64,000 nucleotides of DNA from the NCBI GenBank assembly GCA_037157565.1, contig JAZHRO010000014.1:99851501-99915500 (forward strand). Reading direction: 5' to 3'. The first letter of the stretch is position 1. Every line of letters starts with the position of its first letter. Both the position numbers and the translations under genes were made by a program. The DNA comes from Thalassia testudinum (lineage: Eukaryota > Streptophyta > Magnoliopsida > Alismatales > Hydrocharitaceae). Below, in pieces: positions 1 to 10,399 of this stretch. Under the pieces are notes generated by a model that saw only the letters and a list, made by a program, of their open reading frames with translations, ran no database searches and was not told where the DNA came from.

Positions 1-1339
1 CTTAGATTTGCATTCCATATTATAAATATTGCATAGCAAGCATCATTCAACATTTATAGTAGTTGTGTATATTTTAGGTTAATTGCATTCTTTCTATGGT
101 CGGATAGGAGATTTATTTCAAAGCCTTAGATTGACGATCCGACCATATGGATCTGATTAGGACGATCGGAGTCTAATGCCTCCGAAATCACCTTAATCAG
201 AGTCCCGTAGCACCATATGCAGTCCGAGGAAGATCAACTGCCAAGGGACTAGGTGACGTAATTTAGAGCTTCAAGTGACAAATTCAACCAAGCGAATGGA
301 TTTGAGTCGGCGATCATAGCCCAACGACGTGAAAATCGGCTCAAGCCGACCTCTGTAGCAACCCCTACAACAGAAAGAAGATGGACGAGCTAGATTGCGC
401 CATGTGGCGCAACCCAGGTCACCCACGCGCACACACGCGCCACCGCATGTGCACAACAATGCGGGTGCGCCCGTGCACGTGCGGAGGCATGCATGCGCAG
501 CGGTGGGTGGGCGCATGGGCTATCTTTAGCAATGTTTGTGGCGGATCTTCAGCAACATTTATGACCATCACTAAATATCCGATATACGAATTTGATTCTT
601 TCCTCCACAATAAAAGGACCCCTGCCCCTCCCATTTTTCTTCATCTCTTCCTTTCTTCCTCTCACCACCTCCAAGGCTCTAGAGTGATCTTGTCCCAAGC
701 CCGAGATGCTCCTCTAGAGTAGAAGCAAATAGTTTTCCCTCCCCTCATCCCAATTTGTGGAGCATCCTGTGGCTGTCCTCTCACCGCCATTCGGGAAGAA
801 GATCCTCGCTCTGTCCTGTCCTCTGGCTCCATCCCCATTCGTCCTGCCCTGTCCTTCGTCCTCTGGCTCCATCCCCATTCGTCCTGCTCCTCACCACCTT
901 CCTCCGGGCAATGTCAGAGCAAGTCGTCCTCCGAGCAACCATTGAGGGGGATTTCTCTCACCTATATCTATCTTTTTCGCTTTCATAGTATAGATTTTTT
1001 CGCTTTTGTAGTTGTAACAAACACTTACTAATGAATAGATGATTGTTTCTCTCCCTCTCTCTTTCTCCCTTTGTCTCTTACATTTTTGCAAGTAGATAAA
1101 GTTTTCATCGACCTAATCTCTTGCTTGATAAAAATACAAAAAAATTAGAAAAGATAAAAATGATATTAACAAATGAAAAGAGAAATGTGGATTTTCAAAA
1201 CCAAACATTCGCCTCATTGTGTTCGACCTGGGACTCCCTTGGAGTTTCAGTATAAATTCTTTTTTGACCACGCATTTTGCAACTATGACGATGGGTTACT
1301 TGTAACCCTGATTTGAAACTTGAGAAACACACGCCATCA
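1..1339 (+). repeat. 5' LTR of element B (left ~53 bp missing)
   Basis: It aligns by eye along its whole length with 29650-31158 and ends in ATCA just before the primer site. A TATA-like stretch (608-617, ATAAAAGG core) precedes a pyrimidine-rich tract, as expected at the U3/R border; this placement is a guess. A 28-bp segment is repeated exactly with a 40-bp period (820-847 and 860-887) and is single in the right LTR. Short frames in this stretch are not credible genes. Confidence 0.85.
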
Positions 1340-1342
1340 TTT

Positions 1343-1360
1343 TGGCACTGTTGCCGGGGA
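1343..1360 (+). promoter_or_regulatory. Primer binding site of element B (tRNA-Asp type)
   Basis: TGGCACTGTTGCCGGGGA lies 3 bp after the LTR end. It differs at two positions from the complement of the plant tRNA-Asp 3' end (TGGCGCCGTTGCCGGGGA), and both changes are at CpG sites. Athila elements use this primer. It fixes the strand of element B. Confidence 0.85.
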
Positions 1361-2590
1361 GGCATTGCTCTTTATTTTTTCCTATGTTTATTCCACCTTA
1401 CCTAACTTTTATCTCACTTTTTCTTTGATCTTACTGTGATTGCAAGTGATGAGTACCTGCAATCCACTTGCAGGCCAAAGCAGTTAGATCGGAGAAAAGT
1501 GTGGATGAAGGTTTTGTAAGTGTCCCCTACACCACCCCCACCTTAGTTTTCATTCCATAACCTAATAACTCAAACCCAAATCAACTTAGGTGCTTTTTAC
1601 AAACCCTAAGATAGATTTGGTTGTTTGTTTGCCACCTCCACTCACCTCGCCATCCACATAAATAAAAAAATAAAAAAAGTGATATGATTGTGGGATTTTC
1701 TGAAAGAGACACACTTAACACCCACAACTTCTTATCCTAAGGCATACAATCACTTTGATTCTACCACTTAATGGGGATCTGACCTATGGACCCAGTACAC
1801 TTCAATAAATACACAAAAGTTAGTAGAAATCTGAACAGGTTAAGCATTCTTGTGTGCCTTCACTAAGTGGTGCAATAGGCCAATTGATTGAGCTGTTTGG
1901 GCTGCACCACTCACTTTAAAACTAATCCACTCACGAGCTTGCCACATAGGGTTGATTCTTAGGGCTGAACCAAGCACACCATGTTATTTTTTATTTTTAA
2001 AGGAACATATCATCACCCGTGTTTTCAAAACTTGGAGTGTTCTACTAAACCTTCAATGAATATACCTAAGAGTAAACCTTAAAAGCTCCTAAACAAGGTT
2101 AAACCTAAAGGACACATCATCAAATAACCTTGTTTGCAAACCCTGGTTGTGCACGCACACACATTTTAACTGATCATTAAGAGCACAACCCATCTAAAGG
2201 GTCCATCACATTCCAAGAGCACAATCATTCCAAGCCTAATTAAAACTGAGTAGATGTTGGCCTTAAGGATTGATTCGCTCTTCGGAGCTCAGATTGAGAT
2301 TTTTTTCGATTAATCTGCTTCTGCTGGTCCATTTGATGTCTAGCTAGGGGAGTACGTCAAACGACCACAACTGGGGGGTACACTAGGAATCGGAGGTGCA
2401 AGCCAAAGGAAGAACCTTCTCCCCAGTCCCTCCTTCTGACTGGTTGGATTGACCGGATAAAAGTAGACTAAATCATTTATAATCTCAAGATAGGTCCTGA
2501 GAGTTTGTAGGTCTTCAGGCTACCCACATAAGGACAGGGTTGATTGATTGTACTGTAGGGCACCTTTCCCTCCTCTGATTTCCCTCATTA
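1361..2590 (+). other. Untranslated leader of element B
   Basis: About 1.2 kb between primer site and first frame, without a credible frame in any phase. Parts resemble the leaders of the other Athila elements here, for example the stretch near 2330-2500 and the reverse complement of 54600-54760. I see no tRNA or structured RNA gene in it. Confidence 0.6.
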
Positions 2591-2597
2591 CTTCGCC

Positions 2598-4083
2598 ATG
2601 CATTCTTCCACTTCTTACACACATTTCCAATCCTATCCTCCTACCACTACTTATCCCCAAGATGATTACTGTTCCGACTTGACTTGTAATTACCCATCCT
2701 CTATCCGGGATAACTTTGATTGGGGATACGAATCCAAACTTCAATGTCCAGGGTCTAACCCTGGACAACAAGACTATGTTTACAATCCTTCCCAGAGCTA
2801 CAATGATTATAGATCTCCACCCTTTGATGATCAACCTAACCAGATCTACAACCATGAAGGATATGCTGATTATAACACCTACCCTTCCCACCATTCTTTG
2901 AACAACCCGAGATGACCTACTATCATGGAGGAACCTGAGAACCTCAATATATTGACTCCCCTAGAATGAACCCAAACCAACCCAACCTTGAACCGAACCA
3001 GTCTGTTTAGGTGAACCAGATCCAAGACAGGGTGTTGGCTAACTTGAGGAACACCATACAATCTTTAGAAGCCCAGCCAACACCATGCACTGAAGCATTG
3101 GAGCCTATGATAAAAATGATCGAGAGCTGAATAGCTCCTTATTGGATTTGCTCCAAAGTGTTAGGGATAGGGACTTGGGTAAGTTTCTTCTTGGGAAATT
3201 ATCGAGGTTGAGGAAGAAATTTGTGGTTGCCCTAGTCAAATCTTGGGATAATTCTCAAGATGAACCCCCTTAAGGAGAGTCAATGTCTAAACCCACTCTG
3301 GCACCTGTCGGGGGGGATACATTTTCTGAGATCGAGGATGACCAAGTTGGGATAGAGCAACCCATTAAGGATGAACTGATTTATTCGCCCAAGATCCCCG
3401 AGCCAAGGAGCAAGGAAAAATATGTCACTTTGAACTAGGAAATGACAATCGATTTTGAGACATATATAAATGAGGATCATGGATTCTTTGATTCTGAGGG
3501 TGAAGAATCTCTTAGTGAAGTCTCACTTGAGCGTAAGGAAGATGATTTTAATGAGACAAACGGGTTTGAGGAATCTGATGAATCGTTTGATAGCCCAATT
3601 ATTGAAGATTTGGATCCGGTTGGGGCTAACTTGGAGGATTCGAATCCTCATTTACTAGAAGATTCAATCAATAGCCCCATTCCTCAACCACACCCCAAAG
3701 GGATTGATTTTGATTTGGAAATCATTATACCCAAGTCAATTCTGAGTCAGCCACAATTTCTAGACTTGGATAAATCTTATCGGGTGAATGGTATGCTAGA
3801 GGTCCCGGAACTTGAGCACTTGATGTTGGAGGATAGGAATGTTGAAATGAAAATTTGGGAGGCTAATTTTGAAGGAAAAACAAGTTTGGATCTAAGGGTT
3901 CCTATTAACCTAAAACCACCTACTCTTCTACCAGGACCCATACGATATCTTTCATGTGCAACCCAAGCTCGAAATAGCTGATTATTTTTTTGAGCTATAT
4001 GTTAAGTGGACAACCGCACCTATTGAACCATCTTTACCCATTGTCTGACACTTTGGTCTTGGGTTGCACACCACTAAATCGTA
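2598..4083 (+). pseudogene. Broken frame of unknown function in element B
   Basis: The only coding-like part of B. An ATG at 2598 opens a 105-residue stretch rich in Tyr, Asn, Pro and Ser, compositionally like the linker near the end of the Athila gag of element E. It breaks near 2916, and weak remnants continue to about 3270. A second stretch (3442-3981, 179 residues) is very acidic and rich in Glu, Asp and Ser; a TAG at 3436-3438 lies just upstream in the same frame. Near 3940 the frame shifts, and a tail continues to about 4083 ending in LGLHTTKS. The fragment at 55766-55920 keeps the same tail (LPIVQHF...LGLHTTKS). I recognise no domain, and there is no zinc knuckle, protease or RT motif. 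It could be a diverged gag-derived protein of a non-autonomous element. Confidence 0.5.
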
Positions 4084-4166
4084 GGCCCGACCCCGCAAAC
4101 ACAACGACCTTCGATTCTGGGTGATTTTCATCCAGAACATGAGAACCACTCAACCCTGGGGCATGG

Positions 4167-4171
4167 GTCAG
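4167..4171. repeat. Left target site duplication of the Tekay element
   Basis: GTCAG directly before the LTR, against GTCTG (14381-14385) directly after the right LTR: 5 bp with one mismatch. The related fragment at 56005-56015 shows the uninterrupted site (GGGTCTGCA), which confirms the insertion point and shows GTCTG was the original. Confidence 0.85.
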
Positions 4172-4191
4172 TGTTACGAACGCGTGCCCCG

Positions 4192-4294
4192 GACGTATTT
4201 TAAGACGTCTGGGAGGTGGCCCAGACGTCGGACCAGACGTCTGGGATCACATCCAGACGTCTTGCCAGACGCCTGGGATGGTTTCCAGACGTCT
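4192..4294. promoter_or_regulatory. GACGTC array 1 in Tekay 5' LTR
   Basis: Five exact GACGTC sites (4204, 4224, 4236, 4256, 4288) and decayed relatives (4192, 4268) lie within about 100 bp, most of them inside the longer palindrome CAGACGTCTG. The ACGT core is the class of site bound by plant bZIP factors (C-box). The role as an enhancer is inferred. The array is repeated in the 3' LTR at about 11808-11914. Confidence 0.55.
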
Positions 4295-4428
4295 GAAAAA
4301 CCGTTATCTTCCACACGCGCGAGTCGTCTGCGCGCCTGAGCGCGCAGACCGCATATTCGTTATTCCCTCTCTTTTTTTCTTCTGTGGCTGCAGACGCCTG
4401 CCGCACCCTCTCTCCTCCTCGCGCGGCC

Positions 4429-4436
4429 TTAAAAGG
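4429..4436 (+). promoter_or_regulatory. Candidate TATA box of Tekay 5' LTR
   Basis: TTAAAAGG within GGCCTTAAAAGGCC, about 260 bp into the LTR and just after the first GACGTC array. The 3' LTR has ATAAAAGG at the same place (12046-12053), a better TATA box. A CT-rich tract follows at 4441-4485, typical of a transcription start region. No expression evidence. Confidence 0.45.
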
Positions 4437-4720
4437 CCACGCCTCCCCTCCCGTCTCCACCGTCTCCTCCTTCTTCTCCTTCAGCCAGTGAGCATGAGCG
4501 TGAGCGCGAGGGCGGCAGCGGTGGCCGCAGTGAGCGCGGAGGAGGTGCGGCGTGCGAGAGCGGAGCTCTGCCGTGAGGGCGAGCTCGCCGGAGCGGCTTG
4601 GCCGGCCGGCGGAGGGCGTAGGGGGCGCGGAGCGACGTGGAGAGGGACCTGCTGCGGTCTGAGCAGCAGACGCGCGAGGTACGACGCGGGTGGCGTCGCG
4701 AGCGGAGGACGGGTCGTGCC

Positions 4721-4748
4721 CTGATTCTGGAAAAATTTCCAGAATCAG
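4721..4748. promoter_or_regulatory. 28-bp palindrome resembling a heat-shock element, 5' LTR
   Basis: Perfect inverted repeat with 13-bp arms and a 2-bp centre. It holds two TTCnnGAA dyads (TTCTGGAA and TTCCAGAA), the core of plant heat-shock-factor sites, and overlaps the next GACGTC at 4748. An identical copy lies in the 3' LTR at 12338-12365. Heat-responsive binding is inference only; it could instead be an RNA hairpin in the leader. Confidence 0.45.
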
Positions 4749-5091
4749 ACGTCTGGGTTGATAGCCAGACGGCGAGGGAGACGTCTGGAAGCTCATACAG
4801 ACGTCTGAAAGGTGAGTATTCCGCCTTCTTCTTCCTTCCTGTCGACTGACCGTACTGAGGGAGGCAGTTGGCTGTGCGCAGGTACGCTGATTCGCCATCC
4901 TTTGCGAATCAGATGTCTGGAAGTTGTACCAGACGGCGGGAGTGACATCCAGATGTCCTGGGTGACCATCGGACGTCTTGGAGATAGGCCAAACGTTCCC
5001 GCAGACTTCTGGACGTCTGGGAAACCACGCTGAACAGGTAATTCTCTGATCCACTATTTAAGACGTCTGGAAGAAGTTCCAGACGTCTGAT
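4748..5091. promoter_or_regulatory. GACGTC array 2 in Tekay 5' LTR
   Basis: Seven exact GACGTC sites (4748, 4779, 4800, 4972, 5012, 5062, 5082) plus near matches such as GATGTC and GACGGC. With array 1, twelve exact sites fall in about 0.9 kb of LTR. The near matches are what CpG decay would produce. The array recurs in the 3' LTR at about 12365-12708. Confidence 0.5.
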
Positions 5092-6766
5092 TTTGCACAG
5101 TATCGTCTTTTTCGACCCGTTTAGGGCCCGTTCGGGCTCCGTTTTCCGCGATTCGAGTTGCGCTCTTTTCAGAATTAATTCCTCTACCCGTCTACAGTAG
5201 CTATACACTGTTTTGAGACACTCCTTGTGTTTGATCCTTGTGATAGGACCTCATTTCGTTGCAGTCTTGGGAGTCGCGGAGGCACGCGGGATTCCCGATC
5301 ACACCCCCATTACTCCCGTTGTACCTGGTAGAGTGGCTTAAGTTATTAAAATCTGTTAAAGTATGGAACCTTAACTAGAATCTAGGACATTGCATGAATC
5401 CTAGGATGGAAAACTAGCGGAATGTATAATACTGCAGTCTTGGAAAAAATGAAAAGGAATATAAAGCTGCCTGTAAATTGAATTAACAGCTGCCTGTTAT
5501 GAATAAAGAAACATGAATGAGATCATGGATTGTGAGAAAGTGAAACTGGAAAGTGAAACATATGATGTTCTGAGATAAAGAGCTGGAACCCTACGGGGAA
5601 TTAGGAGTGGAACTCCTGGAAAGAAAAAGGAATGGAACTGAGATGTAGTTTGTACTGTCTCTTGGGTACGCAGTACCAAGGGAAGTACTGTACCTGTTTA
5701 GTGCAGAGTGGGGCCAGCCACCCCAGGGACCCGGGGTTAGGATTGGCTGCTCTGTACCGACTTGTTGGCCCTCGTGTACGTAGTACCGAGGAGAGCTACT
5801 AGTGTTAGGAGAGTACTTGCTACCCCATGGGCCCCAGGGTTCTGCTAGCCTCCTTCACCGACTTGTTAGGCCCACTAGGGCAAACCAGGGTAGTCAGGCG
5901 AGGGTGCGCGGACTGTGGAGGGGCAAGGCCCCGGTTTGGTTACTGTGGAGGGGTTGGACCCCTGTTATTGAGAGGGCTCTGCCCTGGTTCCGTGCTGTGC
6001 TTTGGGCGCACTCGTTAACGGAAACGACTGACCGCGTGCCAGTACGGGCTAGCTACCTGTGCGTTTATCGCGTGTGCCGTAGTCACCGTTACGTCTGTCA
6101 GTGACCTTGGGGTGGTTGACTGAGGGTAGGATCACCACGGGGGACTCTCTCGGCCAGGAGAGCACCACGTGCTACTTCTACTTTTGGAAAAGACTGCAAT
6201 CAAGATCGTTCCCACGAGGACATTCGAGATCAAGTAAAGGATCTGAGAAATAAATGAAATAGTGAGAAAATTGAAAGATGTGAATAAAGGAAGTAATAGA
6301 ACATAACAGCCACTGTACACTCTACTGTTGTCTTTAGTTAGTTTGCCACTCTACTCAGCATTTTGCTGACGTGTTACACTCGTTACCTTTTTCAGGACTA
6401 GGTGTTGAGCAGCCAGGGTCAGCGGCTGCAGAGGACGCTGGGCCGAGTAGGGTCTAGTAGAGTTTACCACAGTCTTTTGTACTTCTTTTGTTTCTGTTAT
6501 AGTGAGTAGTTTTTGTTTCCGCTGTACTTTCTTTACCTACAGTTCTTGTTATATGATAAATGTTGTTCAACTGTTGTGGTGGTACCTACTGTAGTAGTTT
6601 CTTTCCTTACTACTATACTTTCTTACTGTTAGTTATATTCATGCTGAATGTGGTTTATTTTACTGTCTTTTGGTTACTTCCTTGTTGGACGACTAGGTCT
6701 TGGGATTAGTCGAGTCGGTCCGGTTCTCGTGTCACGTAGGGACTCGGGAATCGGGTCGTTACAAGA

Positions 6767-6778
6767 TGGTATCAGAGC
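6767..6778 (+). promoter_or_regulatory. Primer binding site of the Tekay element (tRNA-iMet)
   Basis: TGGTATCAGAGC, 3 bp after the LTR end, is the exact complement of the 3' end of plant initiator tRNA-Met, the usual primer of chromoviruses. Confidence 0.95.
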
Positions 6779-6942
6779 AAGGTCGTCCCGAGAAGTGAAT
6801 CAACTGACTGGAAAATAACCAATTCGCATGTTTATAGCTAGAGTAGCCACCACAACATATCTCCTGACTTGAGCTCTTAGAAGTTTCGTTAGGTACCGTC
6901 TGTTTTGACGTTTCCGTGTTGTTTCGCATCTCCTTGTAGGAG

Positions 6943-8110
6943 ATGCCTCGTCGCGGGACTGGCGAGACTGGCCGCGGGCGCGGCCGAGGACGAGGTCGGC
7001 GAGGTGTACGTGCTGTCGTTGACGCCTCGGTGGACCAGCCACCACTCCCTGGCATCCAGGCCCAGGACCTCGCCAGACTGATTTGAGATTTTGTACGAGA
7101 GGAGCTCCACCCACCGCCCCGAGCACCTCCTCCTGGGGTTGCAGAGGGGGAGTCCTCTGTGGGACCACGCGACGGACATGGCGCTGGACACGAGGGAGGG
7201 GATGGGCCACTGCCGCCCCCACCTTCCTCCGACACTTCTGTACCCGAGGCACCTTCGCCTGGAGGTGCACCAGCACCCCCCCTACAGCGCCACTTCGAGC
7301 TTTTCGGACAGTTCCGGAAGCTGAAGCCCCCCTCCTTCAAGGGGGATGAGGACCCGACCGAGGCAGAGATTTGGCTTGAGCAGCTGGAGAAGATCTTCGA
7401 CACCCTTCGCCCCCCGGTGGAGTGCTGCGTGGCCTTTGCCACGTACCAGCTGGAGAGTGCGGCACACCGGTGGTGGAGGGCGGTCCGGGGACAGGAGGGG
7501 GACGAGCCGACGTGGGACTAGTTCGTCACCCTCTTCTGCGAGCAGTACTTTCCCCAGACGTGGCAGGACCAGAGGAGGCGGGAGTTCCACACTCTCCGCC
7601 AGGGGACGATGACTGTGAGCGCGTACCGCATGCGTTTCTTGGAGCTGTCCCACTTTGCTGCGATAGCGGTAGCCACTGAGGAGGAGCGCCTTTGGAGGTT
7701 CACCGAGGGGCTCCGGCCTGCGATCCGGGGGTATGTCAAACCCCTGAAGCTGCCTACGTTTTCGAGGGTGGTAGAGGCAGCTATGACTTACGAGGAGACC
7801 AACCCGTCCGCGCGAGAGACCGATGGCGGGCGAAAGAGGCCCTTTCAGCCAGACTTCTCACAGGGCCGGCGAGAACGGAGACACGTGGCATCCGCAGGAG
7901 AGCCGTCACGTTGTGCAGGGCCATCAGTGGCCTTTGGGGGCCCTCGACAGGGGCCAGTCGCCAGCACCGGACCCCCGCCCAGTCGACAGCAGGGACTCAC
8001 TCAGGGCGGGAGTCGGGTTCCCCTCTGCTACCGGTGTGGCCAGCCGGGCCACGTCAGGAGGGACTGCCCATCTAGGGCAGGGGGTCAGCAGATACTTCCC
8101 GTGCAGAGCA
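6943..8110 (+). other. Gag region of the Tekay polyprotein
   Basis: Structural particle protein. The N-terminus is rich in Arg-Gly. A gag core follows (about 7290-7790; FELFGQFRKLKPPSF, then the W-rich stretch through QLESAAHRWWRAV). A zinc knuckle CYRCGQPGHVRRDC at 8026-8067 has the C-x2-C-x4-H-x4-C spacing intact and would bind the RNA genome. Stops at 7084 and 7519 cut it. Confidence 0.9.
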
Positions 8111-8279
8111 CTGGAGGGCGTGCAGGAGGTCGCGGTTCCCAGGCACGAGGAGGAGGACAGCAGTCGCGAGGAGGGTACCGGCCAGCACCTACCCGTCCGA
8201 CGCAGAGTGTGGCTGCTTCGTCCACACCTAGAGCTGAGGGGCGTATCAACGCCCTAACACACAGGGACGCCAAAGCATC

Positions 8280-8620
8280 GGGATCCGTGGTAGCAGGTAT
8301 GGTTGCAGTTTCTGGCAGACTCGTTTACACGCTTTTCGATTCCAGCACTACGCACTCGTTTGTCGCAGCCAGTTTCGCAGTTAGTTTGGACCAGGATTAT
8401 ACACTGTTAGAAAATCCGTTCGTAATCAGAGGTCCGAGTGGTCAGCTTTTTGTAGTTGAGGAGGTGTACACGGATTGTGAGGTCAGCGTTGGAGGACATA
8501 GCCTGCCAGCTGACCTGATTATGATACAGATGTAAGACTTTGGAGTGATTCTGGGGATGGATTGGCTATCCGCTTACCACGCTTTGGTGGACTGTTTTGA
8601 GAGGAAGATCGTCTTCTCCA
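8280..8620 (+). other. Protease domain of the Tekay polyprotein, active site altered
   Basis: Retroviral-type aspartic protease region. The active-site stretch reads LFDSSTTHSF (about 8332-8361), where the family has D-S/T-G; the glycine is replaced by serine, as a single G-to-A change would do. The second conserved stretch, ILGMDWL, is intact (8548-8568). A TAA at 8533 lies between them. This copy could not have cut its polyprotein in the present state. Confidence 0.85.
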
Positions 8621-8769
8621 TTCCGGAGTTGCCTTCTTTCGAGTTTCACGGACAGCCAGTGGACGGAGGTTTCAGTTGCATATCGGCACTTCGGGCGGCG
8701 AGACTTTTGAGCCAGGGGTGTGAGGGCTTCCTAGCTTGTGTGGTGGCAGGACCCAGCCCCGTGGCAGAC

Positions 8770-9640
8770 TTCCAGAGCATCCCGGTGGTCAGAGAGTACC
8801 CCGACGTGTTTCCAGACGAGTTACCAAGACTACCGCCCGAGCGTGAGATCGAGTTTGAGATCTCACTAGTGCCAGGGACCAGCCCCATCTCCACCGCGCC
8901 ATACAGGATGGCACCGCTTGAGCTGCGAGAACTCAAGTCCCAGTTGTAGGACCTTTCGGAGAAAGGTTTCGTGAGGCCCAGTGCGTCTCCCTGGGGAGCC
9001 CCGATACTGTTTGTGAAGAAGAAGGATGGGACCCTACGCCTTTGTGTGGACTACCGATAGCTGAATAGGGTCACCATCAAGAACAGATATCCGTTGCCGA
9101 GGATCGGCGATTTGTTTGACCAGTTGCGGGGTGCCACGGTGTTTTCCAAGATAGACTTGAGGTCTGGATACCACTAGTTGAGGATCAGGGAGACCGACGT
9201 CTCCAAGACAGCTTTCCGCACCCGGTACGGACACTACGAGTTTTTGGTCATGCCATTTGGGCTGACCAATGCCCCCGCTGCTTTCATGGACCTGATGAAC
9301 TGGGTGTTTAGACCGTACTTGGACCAGTTTGTGGTGGTTTTCATAGATGATGTACTCATCTATTCTAGAGATCGGACACAGCACGGACAGCACTTGCGGA
9401 TGGTTCTGGACACTCTGAGACGGCGCAGGCTGTACGCCAAATACAGCAAGTGCGAGTTCTGGTTGAGGGAGGTGACCTTCTTGGGTCATGTGATCTTTGG
9501 TGACGGCCTGCCGGGGGACCCCGCCAAGGTCGAGGCAGTGCTCAGGTGGGAGAGACCGCGTTCAGTCACTGAGATTCGCAGTTTCCTGGGACTGGCAGCT
9601 TACTACAGACGGTTCATCAGAGGGTTTTCGCAGATTGCAC
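8770..9640 (+). other. Reverse transcriptase domain of the Tekay polyprotein
   Basis: Ty3-type RT. Visible motifs in order: the VREYPDVFPDELP linker (from 8794), [50 protein letters not shown], and the catalytic FIDD at 9340-9351 within [14 protein letters not shown]. Three TAG stops (8947, 9058, 9175) interrupt it; both catalytic regions can still be read. Confidence 0.92.
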
Positions 9641-9739
9641 GTCCAATGACACAGTTGACCCGGAAGGACATGCCTTTCGCTTGGACAGATGCCTGTGAGG
9701 CGTGTTTTCTGGAGCTGAAGGAGAGGTTGACCTCGGCTC

Positions 9740-10110
9740 CCGTGCTCACCATCCCTGACAGTAGTGGCGGGTTCGTTGTGTACACAGACGCTTCCTTGCA
9801 GGGGTTAGGAGGTGTGCTCATGCAGAGGGGTCATGTTGTCGCTTACGCTTCGCGGCAACTGAAGCCCCATGAGCATACCTACCCTACCCACGACCTAGAG
9901 TTGGCAGCTATTGTCTTCGCACTGAAGACTTGGAGGCACTACGTGTACGGTGAGACCTTCGAGATTTTTAGAGATCACAAGAGCCTCAGATATCTTTTTG
10001 ACCAGAAGGAGCTCAACATGAGACAGAGACGTTGGTTGGAGCTCCTGAAGGATTACGACTGTAGCATCTCCTACCACCCGGGAAAGCCCAATGTGGTGGC
10101 TGACGCCTTG
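9740..10110 (+). other. RNase H domain of the Tekay polyprotein
   Basis: Removes RNA from the RNA-DNA hybrid. Motifs: [15 protein letters not shown] (TDAS), [27 protein letters not shown] with its acidic residues, and [25 protein letters not shown]. No stop falls inside this part. Relatives have TDHK where this copy has RDHK. Confidence 0.9.
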
Positions 10111-10399
10111 ACCCGTAAGGCGCCCACACTCTTGGCCAGTCTACAGTTACAGAGTTGGAGCCTTTTGGAGGAGGTGGGCAGTTGGCGACCTCTAGAGTTA
10201 CGAGGGTACTGTGGGGCAGTGATGGTGACGCGGCAGACCAGGCCAGAGCTGATAGACCGCATCATCACAGGGCAGATGGCCGATCCGTACTTGCAGTCTT
10301 TGCGCGACAGAGTACTGTCAGGAGACCTAGGGGACTTCTCTTTCACAGACCAGGTGTTACACTTGAGGGGACTGTTGTGCGTTCCCAGAGACGAGGAGC

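Larger units (their letters stand above)
4172..6763 (+). repeat. 5' LTR of the Tekay element
   Basis: Begins TGTTACGAAC and ends GTCGTTACA. It matches 11789-14380 base for base apart from scattered changes and has the same length. The first 0.9 kb carries GACGTC arrays and a very CpG-rich stretch (about 4480-4720). The later part is AT-richer and has polyadenylation-like AATAAA at about 5503 and 6288. The small frames within it are not genes. Confidence 0.95.

Noticed and set aside
2598..2915. Possible host prion-like or Tyr-rich protein
   Set aside because: It sits between primer site and 3' LTR of element B in the element's sense direction, so it is part of the transposon.
4200..5054. 284-codon - strand frame in the Tekay 5' LTR
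   Set aside because: It lies wholly in LTR, reads through the GACGTC repeats, and is broken in the otherwise near-identical 3' LTR.
6759..7442. Long antisense frame (227 codons) opposite the Tekay gag
   Set aside because: It mirrors the GC-rich sense gag frame, has no known domain, and is best explained as a shadow of codon composition.
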